From NCBI GenBank assembly GCA_964588285.1, contig CAZPNX010000003.1, positions 62,001 through 126,000 on the forward strand: a stretch of 64,000 nucleotides of DNA, in the 5' to 3' direction. Below the pieces are notes generated by a model. The model was not told the origin of the DNA. It was given only the letters and a program-made list of their open reading frames with translations, and ran no database searches. Positions 57,659-64,000 of this stretch are shown here, one piece after another. The DNA comes from CAZPNX01 sp964588285 (GTDB taxonomy: Bacteria; Edwardsbacteria; AC1; EtOH8). A program made the translations under genes and the position numbers. Numbering within the stretch: position 1 is the first letter of the stretch; each line of letters starts with the position of its first letter.

Positions 57659-58480
57659 ATGTTAAAGGAACTCGTCAACGCGGCCATGCCGGTGAAGATC
57701 CTGATCATGGGCGTCCTGCCCGCAGTGCTGGCGCTGGGATTGGGCCTGGCCCTGGCTTTCTCCAAGAAGACCGGGGTGATAACCTTCCTGCTCTATGTGG
57801 TGGGCCTGGTGGTGGCCTTCGTCATCTACAAGACCCTGCCGGACTACATCCAGAAGGGCGGTCCGGTGGTCATTGTGCTGATCCTGCTGCTGATCCTGCT
57901 GATCACCTACATCATCGAGCGCTCCCTGACCATCGGCCGGGCCCGGGGGGCCAAGCCCATTTCGGTCTTCATGCAGGAGTTCCGGGAGCACCTCAGGGCC
58001 GGCAACATCACCCTGGCCATTGAGGCCTGCGACCAACAGAAGGGCTCCACCGCCAACGTGCTCCGGGCCGGGCTGGAGAAATACCTGGCTCTGCAGAACT
58101 CCAACCTCAGCCAGGACAAGAAGACGGCCGAGCTGCAGCGGGCCATCGAGGAGGCCAACATGCTGGAGACCCCGCTCTTGGAGAGAAATCTTATCATGCT
58201 GACCACCATCGCCTCAATCGGCACTATGGTCGGCCTGACCGGGACCACCATCGGCATGATCCGGGCCTTCCAGGCCATGGCCCATGCCGGGGCGCCGGAC
58301 GCCGGGGAGCTGGCCCGGGGCATCTCCGAGGCCCTGATCAACACCGCCGGCGGGCTGTTCAACGGCATCGGCGGCATCGTGGCCAACAACTACTTCATGA
58401 ACAAGGTCTCCCAGTTCCAGTTCGGCACCGACGAGGCGGTCTATGAGATGACCCAACTGTTGGTGATAGGAGAAAAATAA
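57659..58480 (+). CDS. exbB: ExbB/TolQ/MotA-family proton channel protein
   Basis: 273 residues. Three closely spaced N-terminal membrane segments (about 11-33, 38-57 and 66-87), a cytoplasmic stretch, then the conserved channel helices (LERNLIMLTTIASIGTMVGL, TTIGMIRAFQAM, GISEALINTAGGLFNGIGGI). It drives TonB with the proton gradient. The extra N-terminal hydrophobic pair is longer than in E. coli ExbB. Followed immediately by two exbD genes and tonB. AGGAGGAA upstream is a good ribosome site. Confidence 0.92.
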   Translation: MLKELVNAAMPVKILIMGVLPAVLALGLGLALAFSKKTGVITFLLYVVGLVVAFVIYKTLPDYIQKGGPVVIVLILLLILLITYIIERSLTIGRARGAKPISVFMQEFREHLRAGNITLAIEACDQQKGSTANVLRAGLEKYLALQNSNLSQDKKTAELQRAIEEANMLETPLLERNLIMLTTIASIGTMVGLTGTTIGMIRAFQAMAHAGAPDAGELARGISEALINTAGGLFNGIGGIVANNYFMNKVSQFQFGTDEAVYEMTQLLVIGEK

Positions 58481-58481
58481 A

Positions 58482-59252
58482 ATGGCGGTGAAGATGAAAC
58501 GTCGGGCCAGGATCGTCCTGGATATGACCCCGATGGTTGACATCGCCTTCCTGCTGGTGATCTTCTTCATGTCCACCTACCACGCCCGGCCGCCGACCAC
58601 GGTCAGTGTGGAGCTGCCGGATTCCCGGTCGCCATTCAAGGTGCCGGAGTCCAACGTCATGGTAATCAACGTGCTCAATCCGGAACAGGCCAAAGAGCTG
58701 GCCGACAGCATCGGGCCCACCAATCTGCTGGCCCTGATCAACGACATCCGGGAGGCCTCGGCCGAGCCCAGCCTCTCGGTGGACATCCTCAAAGGGCGAG
58801 GCACCATCCTCTCCCTGGCGTCGCTCGACCTGATGAAGGAGGTGGTCGAGGCCCCCGGCAAGCCGCTCTCCCGGGGACGGGCGGCCGAACTGGCCGTCAG
58901 GGAGGTGCAGAGGCCGGGGAACTTCATCCACAGGACGGCCCAGCAGGAGGTGGCGGCCATGACCCCGGAGCAGTACACTGCCCGGATTGACAGCATGGTG
59001 ATCTGGTACTACACCGGCAAGGAGGCGGCCCAGCCGCTGCCGCTGGCCGACTTGGCCCGGACCATCGTCGACGAGCGCATGAAAAACCCAAAGATGATGA
59101 TGGTGCTGATGGTGGACAAGAAATGCCAATCAGGAAAGATGCTGGACCTGACAGCCATCCTGCAGAAGAAGGACGTCAACATGCTCAGGTTCAGCCTGGT
59201 GACCAACCTGAAAGCGGGCGCCAAGCCGGTGTTTGGCGAGGAAGGGAGGTGA
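58482..59252 (+). CDS. exbD: ExbD/TolR-family protein, first copy
   Basis: 256 residues. One N-terminal membrane segment with the proton-carrying aspartate (VLDMTPMVDIAFLLVIFFMS), then a periplasmic domain longer than usual (about 215 residues), with an insert before the closing DERMKNPKMMMVLMVDKKCQ and VNMLRFSLVTNL part. It starts 1 nt after exbB. Two consecutive exbD genes are common in Bacteroidota-type TonB systems. Confidence 0.92.
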   Translation: MAVKMKRRARIVLDMTPMVDIAFLLVIFFMSTYHARPPTTVSVELPDSRSPFKVPESNVMVINVLNPEQAKELADSIGPTNLLALINDIREASAEPSLSVDILKGRGTILSLASLDLMKEVVEAPGKPLSRGRAAELAVREVQRPGNFIHRTAQQEVAAMTPEQYTARIDSMVIWYYTGKEAAQPLPLADLARTIVDERMKNPKMMMVLMVDKKCQSGKMLDLTAILQKKDVNMLRFSLVTNLKAGAKPVFGEEGR

Positions 59253-59256
59253 CGGC

Positions 59257-59967
59257 ATGGGCGCAGTAGACATGGGGGCCCCCGAAGGCGGTAAAAAGAA
59301 AGGCGGCCTCCATAAAAGAAAGGGCAAACCAAACATAGTGCTGGACATGACCCCGATGGTGGACATCGGCTTCCTATTGGTGATATTCTTCATGACCACC
59401 ACCCGGTTCCGCGAGCCCCAGGCCATCGAGATCACCCTGCCGCCGGAGAATCCGGAGGGCGCCGAGAAGGGGGTTCCCGAGTCCAGCGTCATGATCCTCA
59501 ACATCATGCCGGACGGGACCATACTCCAGAACATGGCGGTGGACCCGCCCAAGCCGGTGGAGGTGGATTCTTTAGACTCCCTGCTTCTGCGGGCCAAGAT
59601 GGCCAATATAAAGAAGCAGCCCCAGCACATCGACGGGCGGACCCAGGTCTTCTACGAGTCTGGCGAGGAGTTTCTCAAGCGCTTCGAGGCCATGCCCAAG
59701 GATGTGCCCAAGGCCATCCGCGACAGCATGGAGCGGGTGAGGGACGAAAAGATCTGCCGGTTCACGGTGCTGGTTCAGGTCAACCGACTCAGCCAGTACG
59801 ACAAGGTGGTGGCGGCCATGGACGCCATCCAGCAGAATCAGATCGCCCGCTTCGCCATCGTGGAGCAGAAGGAGGAGGACTTGAAGCTGGTGGAGGAGGC
59901 CTTGAAGAAGGGGGTGGCGGTCAAGGACCTTCAGGCCAAGAAGCCGCCGCGGAGAGGAGGGAAGTAA
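59257..59967 (+). CDS. exbD: ExbD/TolR-family protein, second copy
   Basis: 236 residues from ATG 59257, preceded by AAGGGAGG. A basic N-terminus, then VLDMTPMVDIGFLLVIFFMT as in the first copy, and a periplasmic domain with EITLPPENPEGAEKGVPESS and RDEKICRFTVLVQVNRLSQY. The closing acidic and basic tail (KDLQAKKPPRRGGK) is unlike the first copy. The two are paralogues, not a recent duplication. Confidence 0.92.
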   Translation: MGAVDMGAPEGGKKKGGLHKRKGKPNIVLDMTPMVDIGFLLVIFFMTTTRFREPQAIEITLPPENPEGAEKGVPESSVMILNIMPDGTILQNMAVDPPKPVEVDSLDSLLLRAKMANIKKQPQHIDGRTQVFYESGEEFLKRFEAMPKDVPKAIRDSMERVRDEKICRFTVLVQVNRLSQYDKVVAAMDAIQQNQIARFAIVEQKEEDLKLVEEALKKGVAVKDLQAKKPPRRGGK

Positions 59968-59968
59968 G

Positions 59969-60784
59969 ATGGCGCCAAGCATAGATCTTTTCCTGCCGGT
60001 GATCGGCTCCTTGGTGGGAGTGTTGATCGCCAGCATAGTAGTCATGGCACAGTCCCGCCAGGTGGCCGAGGTGGGCTTCGGTGTCAAGGGCTCCAAGGTG
60101 ATCATGCCCCTGAACCTAAAAAAATCCCTGTTCATAACCCTGGCCGGGGGCCTGGCCATCGTTCTGGGCGGGATGAGCTACTTGGCCATCGGGGCCTACA
60201 TCGAGGCCCACAAGCCGCCGGTGGAGGCGCCCATGGTCCGCATCACCTACAGCCAGCTGGGGGCGCCGCCGTCCCTGTCGGGCTCCACGGTGGAGCAGGT
60301 CCAGGTGGCCGGCGCAGCCGGGGCGGCCCCCACGGTGGGCGTGCCCAAGCCGGTGCCCGACGATCAGGCGGTGGACGAGGCGGCGGCTACTCAGTCGGAG
60401 CTGGGAGCCATCTCGGCCGGGGCCGCCACTTCAGGCGATATGGGGTCCACCGGAGCCATGGTGGTGGACGAGGCCATTCCGGACCGCACCGCCTTTGTGG
60501 CCGTGGAGAAGAACCCCGAGGTCATCAGGCACGCCAAGGTGGAGTACCCGGAAATAGCCAAGAGGGCCCAGGCCGAGGGCCGGGTATACCTGCAGCTCTT
60601 GATCGACGTTGACGGCCGGGTGATGCGGGTGGAACTGGCCAAGAGTTCGGGCAATCCGGTTCTGGATGAGGCCGCATTGGAGGCCGGGAAAACGGTGCTC
60701 TTCACCCCGGCCATCGCCCCGGGAGGCAAGGCCACCAGGGTGTGGGTGATGTATCCGGTGACCTTCAGCCTGAAGAACCAGTAG
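59969..60784 (+). CDS. tonB: TonB-family energy transducer with two N-terminal membrane segments
   Basis: 271 residues. Two hydrophobic segments (LPVIGSLVGVLIASIVVMA, about 9-27, and LFITLAGGLAIVLGGMSYLA, about 53-72) instead of the usual single anchor; a short Ala/Gly/Pro-rich linker; and a clear TonB C-terminal domain (VEYPEIAKRAQAEGRVYLQL, IDVDGRVMRVELAKSSGNPV, LDEAALEAGKTVLFTPA). It reaches outer-membrane receptors, none of which are in this window. It starts 1 nt after the second exbD. Confidence 0.9.
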   Translation: MAPSIDLFLPVIGSLVGVLIASIVVMAQSRQVAEVGFGVKGSKVIMPLNLKKSLFITLAGGLAIVLGGMSYLAIGAYIEAHKPPVEAPMVRITYSQLGAPPSLSGSTVEQVQVAGAAGAAPTVGVPKPVPDDQAVDEAAATQSELGAISAGAATSGDMGSTGAMVVDEAIPDRTAFVAVEKNPEVIRHAKVEYPEIAKRAQAEGRVYLQLLIDVDGRVMRVELAKSSGNPVLDEAALEAGKTVLFTPAIAPGGKATRVWVMYPVTFSLKNQ

Positions 60785-60797
60785 ACTCGGATAAAAA

Positions 60798-60850
60798 ACG
60801 CCCCGAACGGCCATCCCGCGGCATGCTGGGGACTCGCTCGGGGCTTTTCT
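60798..60850 (+). terminator. Terminator after tonB
   Basis: GCCCCGA (60800-60806) pairs with TCGGGGC (60838-60844) over a GC-rich loop, followed by TTTTCT. Some read-through to the cyclophilin gene is possible. Confidence 0.7.
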
Positions 60851-60873
60851 ATGCAATCGATACAGGAGGTAAA

Positions 60874-61506
60874 ATGAAAAACAGTCTCCCCATCGCCCTG
60901 GCCGTCATATTAGCCGTCGCCCTGGCCGCCTGCCAGCAGGAGGAGGCCGCCAAGCAGCAGACGGCGGTCGTCCAAAACTCCACTCAGCCGGACATGCAGA
61001 AAATTATGGAGAAGCCGACGGTGGTTCTGGAAACAGAATTCGGCCAGATAGAGATCGAACTCTATCCCAAGGAGGCGCCGAAGACGGTCACCAACTTTGT
61101 GAACAAGGTCCTGGCCAAGGAGTTCGACGGCACCACCTTCCACCGGCTGGTGCCGGGATTCGTCATCCAGGGAGGCGACCCCTATTCCAAAGACAACGAC
61201 CCCTCCAACGACGGCTACGGCGGAGCGAGGATGGACGCCGAGCCGCGCAAGCTCTCCAACCTGAGGGGCACGGTCTCCATGGCCTCGTCCTCAAGGATGC
61301 AGCCCATCGACAGCCAGTCGGACATGCAGTTCTTCATCAACTTAGACGACAAGTGCGCCCGGCTGGACGCCATGGGCTTCATCCCCTTCGGCAAGGTGGT
61401 CAAGGGAATGGAGGTGGTGGACGTCATCGCCAAGCAGCCGCGGGACGCCCGGGACCGGCCGCTGAAGAACGTGACCATAAAATCAATCGCCATAAAAGTA
61501 CAGTAA
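60874..61506 (+). CDS. Cyclophilin-type peptidyl-prolyl isomerase lipoprotein
   Basis: 210 residues from ATG 60874, with AGGAGGT at 60864-60870. Lipobox LAAC (C20) anchors it outside the inner membrane. The cyclophilin domain covers residues 50-210: VVLETEFGQIEIELYPKEAP, FDGTTFHRLVPGFVIQGGDP, RGTVSMA, SDMQFFINL and PFGKVVKGMEVVD. It should assist folding of exported proteins. A longer frame from 60742 lies within tonB and is rejected. Confidence 0.93.
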   Translation: MKNSLPIALAVILAVALAACQQEEAAKQQTAVVQNSTQPDMQKIMEKPTVVLETEFGQIEIELYPKEAPKTVTNFVNKVLAKEFDGTTFHRLVPGFVIQGGDPYSKDNDPSNDGYGGARMDAEPRKLSNLRGTVSMASSSRMQPIDSQSDMQFFINLDDKCARLDAMGFIPFGKVVKGMEVVDVIAKQPRDARDRPLKNVTIKSIAIKVQ

Positions 61507-61521
61507 ATGCGGGGAACGCCA

Positions 61522-61558
61522 GAGAGGGCCGGTCAACGACCGGCCCTCTCATCTTTTT
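61522..61558. terminator. Terminator between cyclophilin and DedA genes
   Basis: A 13-bp perfect stem GAGAGGGCCGGTC (61522-61534) with GACCGGCCCTCTC (61538-61550), loop AAC, then ATCTTTTT. It lies between convergent genes. Confidence 0.93.
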
Positions 61559-61577
61559 GGGGAAGGGGAGACGAATA

Positions 61578-62150
61578 TCAGGGGATGTCCCGGAGCTTGG
61601 CGATCCGGTCGCGCTCCAGCCGGCGCACCAGCCAGGCAGCCATAAATATGAGGGCTACCCCGGCCAGCAGCCAGTGCTCGTAGCGCTTGATCTCGTCCAG
61701 CACCAGGGCGGCCGCCTTTCCGAAAAGGTATCCGGCCATGGACACCACCACCGTCCACAGGGCGCAGCTGGCAAGGGTGGCCCAGATGAAGGTCGGCCAG
61801 GGCATGCGGTTCATGCCGTAGAAGACGTTGCCTATGGAGCGGAAGGTGTAGAAGTAACGCCCCACGAAGATGGCCCAGATGCCGTAGCGGGCGGTGAAGC
61901 GCTCCAGCCGCGGTTGAACCCGGCGGAAGGGTCCGAAACGCCGGAACAGGCTGCGGCCCTTACATCGGCCCAGGCAATAGAGGCCGAACTCGCCCAACAC
62001 CGTCCCGGCGTAGGCGGAGAGCATCACCAGCGGCAGGCTCAACCGGCCCATCTGGGCCCACAGGCCGCCCCAGATGAGGATGATCTCGCCCTCCAAAAAG
62101 GTGCCCACGGCGATCAGAAAGTAACCGTATTTGGCGATCAGTGATTCCAT
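61578..62150 (-). CDS. DedA-family membrane protein
   Basis: 190 residues, four to five hydrophobic segments. The DedA/SNARE-associated pattern is seen: FLIAVGTFLEGEIILIWGG (with the conserved Glu), YAGTVLGEFGLYCLGR, FVGRYFYTFRSIGNVFYGM and WATLASCALWTVVVSMAGYL. DedA proteins help move undecaprenyl phosphate or phospholipid across the inner membrane; which one applies here is unknown. It ends at a shared terminator and lies upstream of nothing recognisable on its strand except the repeat-filled gap. Confidence 0.88.
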   Translation of the reverse strand: MESLIAKYGYFLIAVGTFLEGEIILIWGGLWAQMGRLSLPLVMLSAYAGTVLGEFGLYCLGRCKGRSLFRRFGPFRRVQPRLERFTARYGIWAIFVGRYFYTFRSIGNVFYGMNRMPWPTFIWATLASCALWTVVVSMAGYLFGKAAALVLDEIKRYEHWLLAGVALIFMAAWLVRRLERDRIAKLRDIP

Positions 62151-62419
62151 CTACATTCGGGACGCTGATGAACGCTGATTTGGCGGATTCAACCGGTGTT
62201 CCTGTCTCACTTAGCGTCTGGATTGGTAGCAATCTATAATCGCAGGCGGAAAAGAATCTGATCTTTCAGCGACTTGATGGAACCTTTAAAAAAGCGCGTT
62301 TTGTCTATGTTTCGACCATGCTCAACATGACAAAACGCCGTATATACGGGTCATGCTGAGCCGAGTCGAAGCATGACCGCACCTAACGATAGCATTTTAT
62401 GGGTTTCCCTGAAAAATTC
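62151..62419. other. Repeat-filled gap between DedA and the sigma-54 activator gene
   Basis: No gene seen. It holds CGCTGATGAACGCTGATT (from 62163), a short direct repeat of GAACGCTGAT type, then the family A inverted pair at 62307-62374. A promoter for dedA was not found with confidence. Confidence 0.6.
62307..62374. repeat. Family A inverted pair with central palindrome (copy 4)
   Basis: Left arm (62307-62331, minus orientation) and right arm (62350-62374) share GTCATG.TGAGC and GTCGAA.CAT, 20 of 25 positions. Between them is the perfect 12-bp palindrome CCGTATATACGG (62338-62349). The right arm alone can also fold, GGTCATGCT with AGCATGACC. Confidence 0.75.
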
Positions 62420-63994
62420 CTACCCCTGCTTGCGGTGGGGAATGCGGTAGCGGGCCAGCAGGCGGTAAACCTGCTGGCGGGGAATGCCCAGCTCCCGGGC
62501 GGTGGCGCTGATGTCGCCCCTGCTGCGGGCTAGGGCCTGACGCAGCATCTGCTCCTCCAGCTGCCGGCGGGCCTGCTTCAGCTTGGCCGAGGTTGCCGGT
62601 TGAGGCAGGGCCGTCGGGGGCGCCTCCAGCTCCAGATGCTCGGCCTCCAGGCGCTCGCCGTCGCACATGATCACCGCCCGCTCCACCTTGTGTTCCAACT
62701 CGCGAACGTTGCCCGGCCAGGAATACGCCTGAAGGGCGGCCTTGGCCTGGGCGGTGAAGGCGGAGATCCTCTTGCGGTGTTTGGAGGCGTATTTCTCCAG
62801 GAAAACTCCGGCCAGCATCAGGATGTCGCCCTCCCGGTCGCGCAGGGGGGGGAGGTTGATGGTGATGATGTTCAGCCGGTAGAAAAGGTCCTGGCGGAAA
62901 CGTCCGCTCTTGACGTCCTGCTCCAAATCCCTGTTGGTGGCGGCCACCACCCGGACGTCCACCTTGATGGTCTCCCGGCCGCCGATATGCTCCAGCTCAC
63001 CCTGTTGCAGCACCCGCAGCAGCTTGATCTGAAGGGAGGCCGGAAGTTCGCCGATCTCCTCCAGAAAGACGGTGCCGCCGTTGGCCAGTTCGAACTTGCC
63101 CAGCTTGCGTCCGTAGGCGCCGGTGAAGGCGCCCTTCTCGTAGCCGAACAGCTCAGACTCCAGGAGGTTTTCCGGGATGGCGCCGCAGTCGATGACGATG
63201 AACGGCTTTTCGCGGCGCTGGCTGAGCTCGTGGATGGTGCGGGCCACCAGGGTCTTGCCGGTGCCCGACTCGCCCAGGATGAGGACGCTGACCTCGGAGC
63301 CGGACACCCGGCGGATCATGGAGAACACCTGCTCCATGGGCCGGCTCTGGCCCAAAAGCTCGCTCTTGGATTCGATGATCTGCTGCAGGGAGCGGTTCTC
63401 CTCCTCCAGCTTGAGGCGCTTCTCCTCCTCCAGCCGGCGGATATTCTCCACCAGCTGGGCGTTCTCGATGGCGATGGCCGCTTGGGCCGCCAGGGCCGAG
63501 AGCAGCTCCAGGTCTGCGGCGCTGAAGCTCTCCTGAATCTGCTGGCTGTCAACGTAGACCAGACCGAAAATCTTACGCTCCGAAGACTGGGTGGTCCACA
63601 GGGGGACGCACATGCAGGAGCGGATCTTGAGCTCGGTGATGGAGGCGGAGCGGGAGAGCTGGGATTCGGCCGAGGCGTCCTTAACCCACAGCGGCTGGCC
63701 AGACTCCAGCACCCGGGCGGTGATGGTGTGGCTCACCTGGTAGTCGGTCCCCTCCCAGACCTGACCCTGGGGGTTGCGGATCACCCGGAACTTGAGGATG
63801 CCGTCCGAGTCGTACAGCATCAGGAAGCCGCGCTCTGCCCTGGTCAGCTGCATCACCGAGTCCATGACCACGTCCAGCAGCTGGTCAAGGTTGAGGACCC
63901 GGGTCATCTGGCGGGAGACGGCCAGGATCAGGTTCAGCCCCTCAGGACTCTGTTCCAGCGTTGCCGGCCTCTGCTCCAATGCCTGGGCGATCAT
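62420..63994 (-). CDS. Sigma-54-dependent transcriptional activator with GAF domain (possibly 5' partial)
   Basis: At least 524 residues; ATG 63994 is 6 nt from the window edge and the frame is open beyond, so the true start may lie outside. GAF domain about 25-180 (MQLTRAERGFLMLYDSDGIL, MCVPLWTTQSSERKIFGLVY), a coiled coil (185-215), AAA+ domain with Walker A GESGTGKT (241-248), the sigma-54 contact GAFTGA (288-293), FRQDLFYRLN and PGNVRELEHKVERA, and a Fis-type HTH at the end (RGDISATARELGIPRQQVYR). FhlA/NorR-like architecture; the ligand is unknown. No clear -24/-12 promoter was recognised in the window. Confidence 0.94.
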   Translation of the reverse strand: MIAQALEQRPATLEQSPEGLNLILAVSRQMTRVLNLDQLLDVVMDSVMQLTRAERGFLMLYDSDGILKFRVIRNPQGQVWEGTDYQVSHTITARVLESGQPLWVKDASAESQLSRSASITELKIRSCMCVPLWTTQSSERKIFGLVYVDSQQIQESFSAADLELLSALAAQAAIAIENAQLVENIRRLEEEKRLKLEEENRSLQQIIESKSELLGQSRPMEQVFSMIRRVSGSEVSVLILGESGTGKTLVARTIHELSQRREKPFIVIDCGAIPENLLESELFGYEKGAFTGAYGRKLGKFELANGGTVFLEEIGELPASLQIKLLRVLQQGELEHIGGRETIKVDVRVVAATNRDLEQDVKSGRFRQDLFYRLNIITINLPPLRDREGDILMLAGVFLEKYASKHRKRISAFTAQAKAALQAYSWPGNVRELEHKVERAVIMCDGERLEAEHLELEAPPTALPQPATSAKLKQARRQLEEQMLRQALARSRGDISATARELGIPRQQVYRLLARYRIPHRKQG

Positions 63995-64000
63995 CCTGAG

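Noticed and set aside
1..64000. CRISPR arrays, tRNA or rRNA genes, insertion-sequence transposases, prophage genes
   Set aside because: None seen on either strand; no regularly spaced repeats, cloverleaf sequences or transposase motifs were recognised.

Overview
The window comes from a GC-rich (roughly 60% by eye), Gram-negative-type bacterium. It has lipoproteins with lipoboxes, outer-membrane beta-barrel proteins, an ExbB/ExbD/TonB system and LPS-era fatty-acid genes. Six secreted proteins end in a similar FlgD-like/type IX-like C-terminal sorting domain. That combination, together with secreted five-bladed propellers, Omp28-type thioredoxin proteins and M6/S8 proteases, points to an uncultured FCB-superphylum or neighbouring candidate phylum (Edwardsbacteria, TA06, WOR-3 or Zixibacteria type). 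The exact phylum is a guess. No rRNA or tRNA was recognised.

Layout. 1-3832: end of a secreted propeller protein, an orphan C39-like cysteine peptidase, a nitrilase-family amidohydrolase and thiL. 3855-5956: terminator, then a strong promoter driving argR-glnA. 6012-12824: a run of secreted thioredoxin-fold proteins (two Omp28-like, one TlpA-like, one lipoprotein), an outer-membrane beta-barrel and a small lipoprotein. 12890-14275: MFS transporter on the minus strand. 14394-19048: hypF-hypC-hypD-hypE for [NiFe]-hydrogenase maturation, with its own promoter. 19199-24187: EIIA, VanZ-like, hisS, AhpD-like, a VapBC-type toxin-antitoxin pair with a frameshifted toxin, and aspS. 24277-27234: small membrane protein, pdxJ, ddl, secreted nitroreductase. 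27275-34016: the classical rpmF-plsX-fabH-fabD-fabG-acpP-fabF-rnc lipid cluster, followed by an acyl-CoA dehydrogenase.

35381-35823 is an AT-rich gap. 35824-41462 is a signalling region: a TPR protein, a soluble histidine kinase, a QueG-like protein and a TPR/BTAD regulator divergent from a secreted subtilase. 41583-51895 holds three secreted hydrolases (subtilase, alpha/beta hydrolase, M6 metalloprotease) around a UbiA-TPR membrane fusion. 52047-54869 is uvrA (minus). 55121-61506 holds a PstS-like lipoprotein, a TPR lipoprotein, exbB-exbD-exbD-tonB and a lipoprotein cyclophilin. 61578-63994 holds a DedA protein and a sigma-54 activator (minus, at the window edge).

The least ordinary signals are: (i) the thioredoxin/Omp28/beta-barrel array, one member of which is AT-rich except for its GC-rich sorting domain; (ii) a toxin-antitoxin module bracketed by direct repeats, with its toxin broken in a G7 run; (iii) several families of short inverted-repeat elements between genes and one inside thiL; (iv) three genes whose consensus promoters sit so close to the ATG that their mRNAs should be leaderless or nearly so; and (v) a TPR/BTAD regulator with a palindrome over its promoter, facing a block of secreted hydrolases.
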